NCBI GenBank assembly: GCA_015521685.1
Contig: WANT01000047.1
Coordinates: 1-64,000 of the forward strand
From: Aeropyrum sp.
GTDB lineage: Archaea; Thermoproteota; Thermoprotei_A; Sulfolobales; Acidilobaceae
DNA length: 64,000 bases
Direction of reading: 5' to 3'
Numbering within the stretch: position 1 is the first letter of the stretch; every line of letters begins with the position of its first letter. Of this stretch, positions 18,241 through 26,878 are shown in pieces. Both the position numbers and the translations under genes were made by a program. Under the pieces are notes generated by a model that ran no database searches, was not told where the DNA came from, and saw nothing but the letters and a program-made list of their open reading frames with translations.

Positions 18241-20203
18241 CGTATCGGAGATAAGATCCGCTCTACCTAGAATAGCGGAAAGCTTACGGTCTGCAGGCTA
18301 CAGCGTGGGCATTTCAGACGTGGTAGAGCTAGCCAGGATTGTAGAGGCCTACGCAGACCTCTCCTCAAGAAGCTGCCTTAGTGAGGAGGAGGTAGAATTT
18401 CTGGCAGGCTCCATAATAAAGAACTCTAAAGCTGTTGAGCTGCTGATGAGCGAGCTTCGCAAAGCCACTGGTAGCGATAAGATGAGGGAAAGAGTTGAGA
18501 GGATTGAAAGAGAGATATCTCTAAGCCTAGAGAAGCTTAGGGTCAGGCCTGGAGGAAGAATATCTAAGAAGAAGGCGTCTCGGGGTGGAGGAGAGGCCAT
18601 TGCAGCCTACATGAAGCTGAGGAACGTTGGAGCGATAAGGGGAAAGCCTGGGAGGGAGAGGGTCCTAGACAGCCAGGGATTGAGGAGCCTAGCCTATAGG
18701 CTGGCTAGAGACGGCTTCGATAGCCTGGAGGAGGCTTATAGATCCAAGCGTGCTAAGCCCGACTCTGATAGGCGGCTTATGGAGGCTGAATCAGGGCTGG
18801 TTCCAAAGCTTGCTGAGATGGACGAGAAGAGTCTGATAGAGCTAGGTTGGGCTTCTATTAAGAAGGGAAACTCGTATGTGTTGAAGGAGGTCGGTAAGGA
18901 GCTGTCGAGGAGAGCGTTAAGCGGGTCTCTAACTAGAGCTGAAGAAGCGTATCCTATTCTCAAGAGGGCTGGGATTCTGAACCGGGAGGTACTGGCTAGG
19001 ATGGTGGCTCAAGATCCCTCTCTAGCTTCGAGGCCTGAGGTTGATGTTGATGTTGTGGCTAGGGCAGCTGGCATGGTGAGTCTAGAAAGGGCTGGGGAGA
19101 TTGTTTCGAAGAAGATTAAGACGGCTAGCCGTGATGAGGCTGAGGTCCTGCTGAGGAAGATATCTCCCGAGGCTCTCTGGGCTGTAAAGAGTCATAGGTT
19201 GGGTGGGGAGGAGGGTTTGTTGTTTAGTGCTGCGGTTAAGGCGGCGGCCAGCCTAAGGAGTGCCTTACGCTACTCTGAGAATGGAGGTGAGGGTTGGAGG
19301 GAGATGGGTGAGGGCCTGGCTGTTGAGGCGTTCTCTATGGCTTCAAGCCTACCACCAGACGCTAGTTTGGGGGGGTTGAGTAGGGCGACGGTCTTTTCTA
19401 TGGCAGAAACAGCCATTTCAATTCTATCACTTAATTCGCGGCCACTCAACGATCCAGAGAAGGTTGTCGAGACTGTGAGAAGGCTCGATCTACCTGTATC
19501 TATAAGGGTGTTAAGATCTCTATATGGGAAGACGTTCGACGAAGGCGAGAGAGAAGTGCTGGTTAGGAGCATGGAGAGGATCCTCTATAAGTTCTCCTCT
19601 AGAATAGGCCTCAGGCTCCTGCCCAAGACTCTCAGATCCGAGCTCAGATCACATAGGGTTGATGTAAGGTCAAGCATATACAAATCTATCAGGACTGGCT
19701 CTCCAACGCTGGTGTACAGAAGCAAGCTGAAAGCGGCTAAGATAAACCTAGCTCTCGACGTGAGCTCCTCCATGCTGGAGTACTCCTCGTGGGCTATTGC
19801 AGTTGCAAGCCTCTTCCTATCCAACATAGTCAGGCTCACCCTCTTCAGCCATAAGACACACGTCCTAGACGGGCCCCTATCGAGACGGGAAGTAGCTAGA
19901 ACGCTACTATCAGCAGAGTTCAGAGGGTTTACTGACGTCTCTAGGGCTATAGAGGAGACGGCGTTCCCAGGAGCTAGGAGGCTTGTAGTAGTCAGCGATC
20001 TACAACAGACTGTAGACTCTACTCCTCTCCCAGCCGTCGTTAGAAGCCTTTCTAGGAGGGGATATAGGATTGCTTTCATAGCACCTCCAAGCGCGAGGCT
20101 AGAGGATGTAGAGTCTGTGAGGGAGGCTGGTGCAAGCGTCATTATAGCGTGGACGCCTAGGCAAGCTGCCCTAGGTATATTGAGGCACCTATTGAGACGC
20201 TAG
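18224..20203 (+). CDS. VWA-domain protein, partner of the MoxR ATPase
   Basis: 659 residues. The C-terminal quarter carries a VWA domain: MIDAS motif DVSSSM at residues 512-517, the conserved Thr in RGFTDVSRAIEE and the final Asp in VVVSDLQQ. The first 500 residues are helical, charged and without recognised domains (KKKASRGGGE around residue 125 looks like a linker). GTG 18224 overlaps the ATPase gene, which implies translational coupling. Such pairs (CoxD/E-like, ViaA-like) act in metal-centre insertion or stress functions; which one applies here cannot be read. Confidence 0.88.
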   Translation: MQRHYDVSEIRSALPRIAESLRSAGYSVGISDVVELARIVEAYADLSSRSCLSEEEVEFLAGSIIKNSKAVELLMSELRKATGSDKMRERVERIEREISLSLEKLRVRPGGRISKKKASRGGGEAIAAYMKLRNVGAIRGKPGRERVLDSQGLRSLAYRLARDGFDSLEEAYRSKRAKPDSDRRLMEAESGLVPKLAEMDEKSLIELGWASIKKGNSYVLKEVGKELSRRALSGSLTRAEEAYPILKRAGILNREVLARMVAQDPSLASRPEVDVDVVARAAGMVSLERAGEIVSKKIKTASRDEAEVLLRKISPEALWAVKSHRLGGEEGLLFSAAVKAAASLRSALRYSENGGEGWREMGEGLAVEAFSMASSLPPDASLGGLSRATVFSMAETAISILSLNSRPLNDPEKVVETVRRLDLPVSIRVLRSLYGKTFDEGEREVLVRSMERILYKFSSRIGLRLLPKTLRSELRSHRVDVRSSIYKSIRTGSPTLVYRSKLKAAKINLALDVSSSMLEYSSWAIAVASLFLSNIVRLTLFSHKTHVLDGPLSRREVARTLLSAEFRGFTDVSRAIEETAFPGARRLVVVSDLQQTVDSTPLPAVVRSLSRRGYRIAFIAPPSARLEDVESVREAGASVIIAWTPRQAALGILRHLLRR

Positions 20204-20310
20204 TGTCTCGCCGGGATAAGCTGGCGGTAGGATATTTTAGGACAAGATCTTTTAGGTAGAGTTGGGTATAATAGGGTAGGCTTCAGGTAGGCCTTGGGGG
20301 GTTTAGTGTA

Positions 20311-20745
20311 TTGGCGCTGGAAATGAGGCCAGAGTGGAAGAAATTCAGGTATAGGGGCAGAACGCTAGAAGAGCTGCTAAAGATGAACCTCGAGGAGCTA
20401 GCACAGCTTTTGCCAGCTCGCCAGAGGAGAAGTATCAGGCGTGGTCTCACTCCTCAGCAGGAGAAGCTACTTCTAAAGATCAGGAAGATCAGGAGAAGGG
20501 TTGAGGAGGGTAGGCTAAAGAAGCTCCCGGTGATAAGGACCCACGTGAGAGACATGATAATCCTCCCCGAGATGGTCGGATTTACTATAGCGGTATACAA
20601 CGGCAAAGAGTTCATTCCCGTCAAGATTGTCCCCGAGATGATAGGCCACTATCTGGGAGAGTTCAGCCCAACAACAAAGATAGTCCAGCACGGCGAGCCC
20701 GGGCTGAAGGCGACTAGAAGTAGCCTACACGTAGCCAGCAAGTGA
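20311..20745 (+). CDS. rps19: Ribosomal protein uS19 (S19)
   Basis: Small-subunit head protein near the decoding region. 144 residues, archaeal/eukaryotic length, with the conserved [16 protein letters not shown] and EFSPT motifs. TTG 20311 follows a GGGGGGT site. It is the first gene of the ribosomal cluster here; the usual upstream partners L3, L4, L23 and L2 are absent, and a VWA gene precedes it. Confidence 0.97.
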   Translation: MALEMRPEWKKFRYRGRTLEELLKMNLEELAQLLPARQRRSIRRGLTPQQEKLLLKIRKIRRRVEEGRLKKLPVIRTHVRDMIILPEMVGFTIAVYNGKEFIPVKIVPEMIGHYLGEFSPTTKIVQHGEPGLKATRSSLHVASK

Positions 20746-20764
20746 CGGTGGGGGTGCCTCTAGG

Positions 20765-21235
20765 TTGCCGCGGTGGAGCTACTCAATGAAGCTCAGGGAC
20801 GAGTCTGAGATTGCTAAGGCTATGATGAGGAATGTTCCAGTCCACCCCAAGATTATGGCTGAGATTGCTAGAGCTATTAGTGGTATGAGGGTGGATGAGG
20901 CTAGGAGGTTCCTGAGGGCTGTTATAGAGAAGAGAGAGGCAGTCCCCTTCAGGAGGGCCCATAGGAAGCAAGCCCATAGAAGGGGGTTAGCGGATAAGTG
21001 GGGATGGCCTGTTGGGAGGTATCCTGTGAAGGCCGCCAAGTATATGATTAAGCTTCTGGACAATGTCGAGAGCAATGCCGCCAACAAAAACCTAGATGTC
21101 GAGAGGCTGAAGATAATCCAGGTAGGTGTTCACAAGGGTATAACTCTGAAGAGGTGGATGCCCAGGGCCTGGGGGAGGGCTACTCCTAAGAATAAGACGC
21201 ATAGCCATGTAGAGATTATTGTTAGGGAGGTGTGA
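20765..21235 (+). CDS. rpl22: Ribosomal protein uL22 (L22)
   Basis: Lines the peptide exit tunnel of the large subunit. 156 residues. Motifs: EIAKAMMRNVPVHPK at the N-terminus, PVKAAKYMIKLLDNVESNA and the C-terminal tunnel hairpin (KRWMPRAWGRATPKNK..SHVEI). TTG 20765 start. Its TGA stop overlaps the GTG of rps3 (GTGA), so translation is likely coupled. Confidence 0.97.
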   Translation: MPRWSYSMKLRDESEIAKAMMRNVPVHPKIMAEIARAISGMRVDEARRFLRAVIEKREAVPFRRAHRKQAHRRGLADKWGWPVGRYPVKAAKYMIKLLDNVESNAANKNLDVERLKIIQVGVHKGITLKRWMPRAWGRATPKNKTHSHVEIIVREV

Positions 21236-21969
21236 GTATAGTGCCGCCCAAGGTGATCAAATACTTCATAAACCAGGCTATGCTTAGGGCTAAAATTGAC
21301 GAGTGGCTGGCGCAGAACTTCTATGAGGCTGGCTACAGTAGGGTCAAGATAGTACAGACAAGCTTAGGCACTAATGTTACCATATGGGCTGAAAGGCCCG
21401 CCCTCATAATCGGTAGAAGGGGCGCGACGATCAAGAGGCTCCAAGAAGTACTCCAGTCGGTATTCGGACTGCCAAACCCGAGAATCCGCGTAGAGCAGCC
21501 AGATAATGTAATGCTAGACGCTAGAGTCCAGGCCTTCAGGATAGCAAGGTCAATAGAGAGGGGTATACACTTCAGGAGGGTAGCTTTCGCTGCCCTTAAC
21601 AGGATTATGTCCAACGGCGCCCTAGGAGCCGAAATAACGATCTCCGGCAAGCTGACTAGCGAGAGAGCTAGGTTCGAAAAATTCAGAGCTGGCAAGGTTT
21701 ACAAGAGTGGGCACAAGGTTGACGAGCTAGTGGACCGTGCATCAGCATACGCCAGGCTACCTAAGGGCGTTATTGGAGTCGACGTGATAATAGTGAGGCC
21801 GGGGAAGCCGGGAGACTATATTAGGATAAAGAGTGAAGATGAGGTGAAGGAGCTTGTGGGAGAGCTCAAGAGCCAGCTCGACGAGCTAGGACTAGCTGGC
21901 GAGACTGCGAAGAGTCTAGAGGAGCACATGGAGGTATCGAGGCCTGGCGAGTCTGCGGGCGAAGAGTGA
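21232..21969 (+). CDS. rps3: Ribosomal protein uS3 (S3)
   Basis: Head protein at the mRNA entry site. 245 residues: N-terminal KH domain with GRRGATIKRLQ (GxxG loop) near residue 60, and a C-terminal S3 domain (GVIGVDVIIVRPG). The acidic C-terminal tail (ETAKSLEEHMEVSRPGE) is an archaeal-type extension. GTG 21232 overlaps the L22 stop by four bases. Confidence 0.97.
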   Translation: MSIVPPKVIKYFINQAMLRAKIDEWLAQNFYEAGYSRVKIVQTSLGTNVTIWAERPALIIGRRGATIKRLQEVLQSVFGLPNPRIRVEQPDNVMLDARVQAFRIARSIERGIHFRRVAFAALNRIMSNGALGAEITISGKLTSERARFEKFRAGKVYKSGHKVDELVDRASAYARLPKGVIGVDVIIVRPGKPGDYIRIKSEDEVKELVGELKSQLDELGLAGETAKSLEEHMEVSRPGESAGEE

Positions 21970-21990
21970 TCTAAGGAGAGGGGTGTTAGT

Positions 21991-22197
21991 ATGGGCAAGT
22001 TTAAGATGAAGCCTAAAGAGCTGCGCGAAATGAGTGTAGAGGAGCTTGAAAAAACACTCAGGGAGCTGAGGATAAAGATTGTAGGGCTGAGGTATAGGGC
22101 TAAAGTAGGCCTTCTAGAGAATCCTGGGGAGCTGCGTGAGACCAGGAGGAACATTGCTAGAGTTCTAACCGTTCTTAGGGAAAAGAAGAAAATGTAA
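21991..22197 (+). CDS. rpl29: Ribosomal protein uL29 (L29)
   Basis: 68-residue helical large-subunit protein near the exit tunnel. Typical pattern: LREMSVEELEKTLRELR then NPGELRETRRNIARVLTVLREK. ATG 21991 follows GGAGAGGGGTG. A TATA-like TTTATATGG begins directly at its stop codon (22197-22206), followed by the Rpp29 coding region. Confidence 0.95.
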   Translation: MGKFKMKPKELREMSVEELEKTLRELRIKIVGLRYRAKVGLLENPGELRETRRNIARVLTVLREKKKM

Positions 22198-22274
22198 TTT
22201 ATATGGGTGGCTAGGCTTCGACCCCTAAACCAAGGCCGCCCCCCCAAGTTCTAACCGGCTTTAGAGTTAAGGTA

Positions 22275-22535
22275 TTGAGTCATACCGACCCAAACCTAGC
22301 TAGCTTAGAAGGACTGGTGGTGGTTGAAACCTCCAACACGCTTCTAATTAGGGTGAGCAGAGAGAAGCTTGTTAGGGTGCTTAAGGCTGGAGCCGTCATC
22401 GAGGCGGAGCTGGAGGGCGGTGAGTATATTAGGATACCTGGTAGAGAGTTAATCGGGAATCCGGTGGAGAGGGTTAAGGAGTATAGATGGAGGGTGTCGG
22501 GGAGGTGCCGAAGTTCAAACAAGTTAAGAACCTAA
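22275..22535 (+). CDS. rnp1: RNase P protein component 1 (Rpp29/Pop4), N-terminus disrupted
   Basis: Protein subunit of RNase P, which trims tRNA 5' ends. Its position between L29 and S17 is the standard archaeal one, and LEGLVVVETSNTLLI and RVLKAGAVIEAEL match the family. TTG 22275 is the first canonical start in this frame (86 residues), but the frame is open back to 22215 and the codons before the TTG encode QVLTGFRVKV, which is the expected conserved N-terminus. No ATG, GTG or TTG precedes them. A GTG at 22207 would supply a start (MARLRPLNQ..) if the reading frame shifted by one in the C7 run at 22239-22245. So either the assembly has an indel there, or an unusual initiation or frameshift is used. 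The 3' end overlaps S17 by 49 bp. Confidence 0.85.
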   Translation: MSHTDPNLASLEGLVVVETSNTLLIRVSREKLVRVLKAGAVIEAELEGGEYIRIPGRELIGNPVERVKEYRWRVSGRCRSSNKLRT

Positions 22536-22846
22536 GGGTCCCTGGAGTGGAGCCTCCTAAATCTGTGTGTAACGACCCTAACTGCCCCTGGCATGGTACT
22601 GCCAGAGTTAGGGGAGTGCTTCTCGAGGGTAGGGTTGAGAAGAATAGGGCCAGACGTATGGCTGTTATCCGCCATGAGTACCTGTACTACGACAGGAAGT
22701 ATAAGAGGTACGAGAGGAGGAGCAGGAAGCTCCACGCTCACCTCCCAGACTGTATAAGCGTAAAGGAAGGAGACCTTGTTGTAATAGGGGAAACGAGGCC
22801 GATATCCAAAACCGTGAAGTTTGTGGTACTAGGTGTTAAGGGCTAG
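22487..22846 (+). CDS. rps17: Ribosomal protein uS17 (S17)
   Basis: Small-subunit OB-fold protein, 119 residues. Conserved parts: CNDPNCPWHG (a CxxxxC that can bind zinc in archaeal S17), VRGVLLEGRVEKN, and KYKRYERRSRKLHAHLP. ATG 22487 has GGAG five bases upstream; GTG 22505 is an in-frame alternative. Overlap with the Rpp29 gene indicates coupled translation. Confidence 0.95.
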   Translation: MEGVGEVPKFKQVKNLRVPGVEPPKSVCNDPNCPWHGTARVRGVLLEGRVEKNRARRMAVIRHEYLYYDRKYKRYERRSRKLHAHLPDCISVKEGDLVVIGETRPISKTVKFVVLGVKG

Positions 22847-22863
22847 GGGGTGAGTTGTAGGCC

Positions 22864-23283
22864 TTGGCTAAGAAGAAGTATGGAGTCGTCGTATCTAGAT
22901 ATGGAGTGAACACCGGAGTTCAGGTTGGGAGTTACGTGGGGGTTGCTGATAACAGCGGCGCTAAAGAGGTTATGATAATCAGCGTTCCTCAAGTCAAGAC
23001 TAGGCTTAGGAGGCTTCCCTCAGCTGGCGTGGGCGACTTGGTGGTCGTTACTGTTAAGAAAGGAACCCCTCAGATGAGGAGGCAGGTTGTTTACGCTGTG
23101 GTTGTGAGGCAGAGACGCCCCTTCAAACGGCCTGATGGAACTTGGATTTCGTTCGAGGACAACGCAGTGGTTATAGTAAACCCCGACGGCACGCCAAGGG
23201 GTAGCGAGGTGAGGGGGCCAATAGCAAGGGAGGCCGCTGAGAGATGGCCAAGAGTGGCTAAAATAGCCACCATGATAGTTTGA
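22864..23283 (+). CDS. rpl14: Ribosomal protein uL14 (L14)
   Basis: Large-subunit protein at the interface with S12-side elongation-factor contacts. 139 residues; [21 protein letters not shown] and [26 protein letters not shown] match the family. TTG 22864 preceded by GGGGGTGAG. Next gene starts within 20 bp. Confidence 0.97.
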   Translation: MAKKKYGVVVSRYGVNTGVQVGSYVGVADNSGAKEVMIISVPQVKTRLRRLPSAGVGDLVVVTVKKGTPQMRRQVVYAVVVRQRRPFKRPDGTWISFEDNAVVIVNPDGTPRGSEVRGPIAREAAERWPRVAKIATMIV

Positions 23284-23301
23284 TTGTTGCGGGTGTTGGG
23301 G

Positions 23302-23709
23302 ATGCCAGTCTTAACGAGAAGTAGGCAGCCTAGGAGGCAGAGAAAGGCTTATTTCAATGCACCCCTACATGCGCGGCAGAAAATGGTCAGCGCTCCTCTT
23401 AGCCCAGAGCTTAGGGAGAAGTATGGTGTTAGGAGCCTGCCTGTTAGAAAGGGTGATAAGGTTAGGGTAATGAGGGGCGATTTCAGGGGACATGAGGGTA
23501 AGGTAGTCAAGGTTGATCTAAGGAAGTATAGGATATTCATAGACGGAGTCACAATAAAGAAGGCTGACGGGACGCCTGTGTTCAGGCCTATACATCCCTC
23601 CAACGTGATGATTGTTGAGTTAGATTTGAGCGACAAGCATAGGAAGAAGATTATAGAGAGGAAGGCTGGAGTAAGCCCCACCAAGTCAGAGGAGCCAGAG
23701 GCCAAGTAA
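23302..23709 (+). CDS. rpl24: Ribosomal protein uL24 (L24)
   Basis: Assembly-initiating large-subunit protein with a KOW motif ([20 protein letters not shown]). I start it at ATG 23302 ([15 protein letters not shown], 135 residues) because GGGTG lies 6 nt upstream and archaeal L24 begins with this S..P..QRK pattern; a TTG at 23284, directly after the L14 stop, would add six residues. [16 protein letters not shown] is typical of the archaeal type. Confidence 0.95.
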   Translation: MPVLTRSRQPRRQRKAYFNAPLHARQKMVSAPLSPELREKYGVRSLPVRKGDKVRVMRGDFRGHEGKVVKVDLRKYRIFIDGVTIKKADGTPVFRPIHPSNVMIVELDLSDKHRKKIIERKAGVSPTKSEEPEAK

Positions 23710-23750
23710 TTAAGCCGTGGATTAGATTCGAAGTAGGAGGGTGTGATATA

Positions 23751-24512
23751 ATGGCTAGGATGGGTGGCCAGAGGAGGCTCAAGGCCCTAGCCTCGCCGAG
23801 ATTCTGGCCTATACTGCGTAAGGAGTATAAGTGGGCTGTTAAGCCCCGGCCAGGACCTCACCCCTCCGAGAGAAACATCCCACTACTCCTAATCGTTAGG
23901 AACGTACTGGGATACGCACTCACAGCACGAGAGGCTAGAAAGCTAATAGCTGAAGGTCATTTCAAGGTAGATGGTAGAGTTAGGAAGGATTACAAATACC
24001 CAGTGGGCTTCATGGACGTTGTGGAGGTTGTGGAGACTGGAGAGGCTTACAGAATGCTTCCATACCCTGTAAAGTATTTCAAGCTACACCCTATCGAGAA
24101 GGAGGAGGCTGGTGTCAAGCCAGCCAGGATTGAGAATAAGGTGACTGTAAGAGGAGGACATATACAGCTTAATCTTCACGACGGGCGCAACGTTCTAGTT
24201 CGAGTAAGCGATCCTAGGAGGGCTGAGGAGGACGTCTATAAAACTATGGGCACCCTCTTGATAACCATACCAGACCAAGATATCAAGGCCTATGTCCCAT
24301 TTTCAGAGGGGAAGTTGGCGATCATTATAGGCGGTAGGAACGTGGGGAGAGTTGGCGTCGTTAAGAGTGTGAAGCCGGGGTGGGGGAGGAAGAGAACCTT
24401 AGTGACGCTTGAGGATGCTAGGGGAGGCGTCTTTCAGACGTCAATGGATTATGTCTTCATAATAGGCTCCGAGGAGCCGCTAATCACACTACCGGAGGGT
24501 GCATGGAAGTGA
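23751..24512 (+). CDS. rps4e: Ribosomal protein eS4 (S4e)
   Basis: Archaeal/eukaryotic small-subunit protein, 253 residues. N-terminal S4-type RNA-binding region (LTAREARKLIAEGHFKVDG), central eS4 domain (DGRNVLVRVSDP) and a C-terminal KOW motif (GGRNVGRVGVV). ATG 23751 follows GGAGGGTGTG. Overlaps L5 by ten bases. Confidence 0.97.
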   Translation: MARMGGQRRLKALASPRFWPILRKEYKWAVKPRPGPHPSERNIPLLLIVRNVLGYALTAREARKLIAEGHFKVDGRVRKDYKYPVGFMDVVEVVETGEAYRMLPYPVKYFKLHPIEKEEAGVKPARIENKVTVRGGHIQLNLHDGRNVLVRVSDPRRAEEDVYKTMGTLLITIPDQDIKAYVPFSEGKLAIIIGGRNVGRVGVVKSVKPGWGRKRTLVTLEDARGGVFQTSMDYVFIIGSEEPLITLPEGAWK

Positions 24513-25084
24513 GTAGCCCGCAAACCCTACCTCTACAGCCTGAGAGGGTTTCGGAGATCCTCGAGGACTGGAAGAGCAAGCCCATGAGGAGGCCTAGGAT
24601 AACCAAGGTTACAGTTAACATAAGCCTAGGCCAGGGTGGTGAGAGGCTTCAGCGCGCAGCCGAGGTCCTCGAACAGCTCACGGGCCAGAAGCCTGTGTTC
24701 AGGAAGGCCAAGAGGACTATTAGGGCGTTTGGAGTAAGGAAGGGTGAGAACATCGCTGTAATGGTTACCCTTAGAGGAGAGAAGGCTATTTCGTTCCTCA
24801 AGAGAGCTCTAGAGGCGGTGGGATATAGGTTGAAGTCCTCTAGCGTGGATGACCATGGTAACGTGTCTTTCGGTATAGAAGAACACATTCTTATTCCTGG
24901 TGTAAGGTATGACCCTAGGGTGGGTATACTGGGGATGGATGTGGCTATAACAATACAAAGGCCAGGACATAGGATAGTTGAGAGGAGGAGGCAGAGGAGA
25001 GGCCACATACCCAGGCGGCATAGAGTTACTAAGGAGGAAGCTATGGTGCTGCTGAACCAAACCCTAGGGGTTACGTTTATATAG
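24503..25084 (+). CDS. rpl5: Ribosomal protein uL5 (L5)
   Basis: 5S rRNA-binding protein of the large subunit. 193 residues: TKVTVNISLGQGGERLQRA, QLTGQKPVFRKAKRTI and GIEEHILIPGVRYDP are family signatures. It carries an N-terminal extension of about 30 residues and an Arg-rich segment (ERRRQRRGHIPRRHR). ATG 24503 lies inside the S4e 3' end. Confidence 0.97.
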   Translation: MEVSSPQTLPLQPERVSEILEDWKSKPMRRPRITKVTVNISLGQGGERLQRAAEVLEQLTGQKPVFRKAKRTIRAFGVRKGENIAVMVTLRGEKAISFLKRALEAVGYRLKSSSVDDHGNVSFGIEEHILIPGVRYDPRVGILGMDVAITIQRPGHRIVERRRQRRGHIPRRHRVTKEEAMVLLNQTLGVTFI

Positions 25085-25099
25085 CCAGGGTGAGTGGTG

Positions 25100-25264
25100 A
25101 TGGGTAAGATCAAGCCTCCTAAACCAAAGATCATGGGTAGGGGTGCCCAGAGATGCCAGAGGTGTGGAACCAGAGACGCTGTGATACAGAAGTACGGGTT
25201 ATACCTTTGCCGTCAGTGCTTTAGAGAGATCGCGCCGCTCCTAGGGTTCAAGAAGTACATGTAG
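25100..25264 (+). CDS. rps14: Ribosomal protein uS14 (S14), zinc-type, 54 aa
   Basis: Short small-subunit head protein, easy to miss because of its size. Four cysteines C19, C22, C37 and C40 form the zinc knuckle (RCQRCG and LCRQC), and the C-terminus [14 protein letters not shown] is the conserved S14 ending. ATG 25100 has GGTGAG about 6 nt upstream. It lies 15 bp after L5 and 13 bp before S8, the canonical order. Confidence 0.96.
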   Translation: MGKIKPPKPKIMGRGAQRCQRCGTRDAVIQKYGLYLCRQCFREIAPLLGFKKYM

Positions 25265-25277
25265 GGGGTGAGTGGAT

Positions 25278-25679
25278 ATGGTGATGCTCGATACTCTGGC
25301 CAATGCGATGGCTACTATTAAGAATGCTGAGATGCGTGGTAAGAGCGAGGCTATCATAATGCCTGCTAGCAAGCTGATAGCAAGTGTGCTTAGGGTGTTG
25401 GAGAGCGAGGGCTATATAGGAGGCTTCGAGTATATCGATGACGGTAGATGGGGCAAGTTTAGGGTTACACTATTGGGGAGGATTAACGATATAGGTGTTA
25501 TTAAGCCTAGGATGCCTGTCAAGTATACAGAGCTTGCTAAGATGCCCGAGCATCTGAGAAAATATCTGGCTAGCAGGGATATAGGCACCCTTATAATATC
25601 TACTCCTCAGGGGGTTATGACGCATAGGGAGGCCCTAAAGAGAAAGATAGGAGGTATAGTAATAGCCTACGTTTATTAG
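25278..25679 (+). CDS. rps8: Ribosomal protein uS8 (S8)
   Basis: Central-domain 16S rRNA-binding protein. About 133 residues from ATG 25278 ([18 protein letters not shown]); GTG 25272 is too close to the GGGGGTGA site to be likely. C-terminal signature [19 protein letters not shown]. It is the last gene before an unusual 180-bp break in the ribosomal cluster. Confidence 0.96.
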   Translation: MVMLDTLANAMATIKNAEMRGKSEAIIMPASKLIASVLRVLESEGYIGGFEYIDDGRWGKFRVTLLGRINDIGVIKPRMPVKYTELAKMPEHLRKYLASRDIGTLIISTPQGVMTHREALKRKIGGIVIAYVY

Positions 25680-25728
25680 ACTGGGGAGCGCAGCATCCCG
25701 CTATTTTCGCATTCCTTGAACCTTAACT

Positions 25729-25772
25729 TAGGGGTTCGTGATAAGATCCATTTATTCTATTGTGAACCCCTA
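25729..25772. repeat. Perfect 9-bp inverted repeat between S8 and L6
   Basis: Arms TAGGGGTTC (25729-25737) and GAACCCCTA (25764-25772) with a 26-nt A/T-rich centre. It lies 50 bp after the S8 stop and upstream of a TATA box, so it may end the first transcript or act as a regulatory hairpin or operator. Confidence 0.5.
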
Positions 25773-25810
25773 GTTGCCAGTGGGATGGCCTGTTCCTTCG
25801 CGTCCATACA

Positions 25811-25818
25811 TTATATAA
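25811..25818 (+). promoter_or_regulatory. TATA box for an internal promoter before L6
   Basis: TTATATAA, a near-consensus archaeal TATA element about 50 bp before the L6 start, placed so that transcription would begin near 25840. It implies that L6 to L15 have their own transcript. Confidence 0.6.
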
Positions 25819-25861
25819 CCTCAACTTTACTCCAACCCTCTAGGGAGAGCTGGGGGTACTA

Positions 25862-26416
25862 GTGTTGGCCAGGGACGTCCACGTGGTTGAAGAGGTGGAG
25901 ATACCCGAGGGAGTATCTGTCGAGACTGACGGCCGCAGGGTGAGAGTTTCAGGGCCAAAGGGCGAGCTAGAAAGGGACTTTTCGCACGCCAGAGGCGTAA
26001 TCATCAGGGTAGAGGATGGGAAGGTGGTTATAGAGTCGTATTTCGCTAAGTCTAGGGAGAGGGCTATGGTTGGCACCATAGCCGGCCACATAAAGAACAT
26101 GATAAAAGGTGTCCTGGGCGGTTTCAGGTACAAGCTTAAGATAATGTATAGCCACTTCCCAGTGAATGTCAAGGTTGAGGGAGACAAGCTAGTTATATCT
26201 AACTTCCTAGGAGAGAAGGGGGTTAGAGTCGCTAGAATCATGCCTGGCGTCAGTGTTCAGGTCAAGGGGAGCGATGTTATAGTGGAGGGCATAGACCTCG
26301 AGGCGGTCGCTCAGACCGCGGCTAACATCGAGTTGGCCACGAAGGTCAAGGACAAGGATAGGAGGAAGTTTATGGACGGGATATACATCTATGAGAGGGA
26401 GGTGATTGCCCAGTGA
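25862..26416 (+). CDS. rpl6: Ribosomal protein uL6 (L6)
   Basis: Large-subunit protein at the base of the factor-binding stalk. 184 residues with two similar L6 domains: VSVETDGRRVRVSGPKGELERDF and SGSDVIVEGIDLEAVAQTAANIE-type motifs. GTG 25862 follows GAGAGCTGGGGGT; TTG 25865 also possible. First gene after the internal promoter. Its stop overlaps the GTG of L32e. Confidence 0.97.
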   Translation: MLARDVHVVEEVEIPEGVSVETDGRRVRVSGPKGELERDFSHARGVIIRVEDGKVVIESYFAKSRERAMVGTIAGHIKNMIKGVLGGFRYKLKIMYSHFPVNVKVEGDKLVISNFLGEKGVRVARIMPGVSVQVKGSDVIVEGIDLEAVAQTAANIELATKVKDKDRRKFMDGIYIYEREVIAQ

Positions 26417-26859
26417 GCGAGGGTCAGGTAGGGGAGTCCTATAGTCTGGAGTCTGTGCTTGAGAAGAGGCAGAACTATCTCAAGCTTAAGAAGTCAAGGG
26501 AGGCCTTGAAGAAGGCTATAGCTAGTAAGAGTAGGAAGAGGTTCCTGAGATACCTTAGCTGGAGGTTTTGGAAGTTCGAGAGGAGGGAGTACTGGAGGAA
26601 GCCTAAGGGTAATGATAACAAGATGAGGCTCCAGCTTAAGGGGTATCCGCCTGTAGTTAAGGTAGGCTATAGGACTCCTAAGAGCGTGAGGGGTCTGCAC
26701 CCTAGCGGTCTGGAGCCGGTAGTAGTTAGGAGTGCAAGCGAGTTAGAGCGTCTCAGCCCTGAGAAGCATATAGTCTATATTGCCTCCGGAGTCAGCCTAC
26801 GAAAGAGTAAGGAGATAAGGGAGGAGGCTCTCAAGAGGGGCTTCAAGCTGGCCAACTAG
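26413..26859 (+). CDS. rpl32e: Ribosomal protein eL32 (L32e)
   Basis: Archaeal/eukaryotic large-subunit protein. The conserved core is KRFLRYLSWRFWKF, WRKPKGNDNKMR and GYRTPKSVRGLHPSG. 148 residues including a 30-residue charged N-terminal extension. GTG 26413 overlaps the L6 stop by four bases (GTGA). Confidence 0.96.
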   Translation: MSEGQVGESYSLESVLEKRQNYLKLKKSREALKKAIASKSRKRFLRYLSWRFWKFERREYWRKPKGNDNKMRLQLKGYPPVVKVGYRTPKSVRGLHPSGLEPVVVRSASELERLSPEKHIVYIASGVSLRKSKEIREEALKRGFKLAN

Positions 26860-26878
26860 GGCGTAGAGGTGTAGGGGT

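Noticed and set aside
16502-20203. CRISPR-Cas locus
   Set aside because: Only a Cas4-like gene is found; no repeats, no cas1/2/3 and no effector genes in the window.
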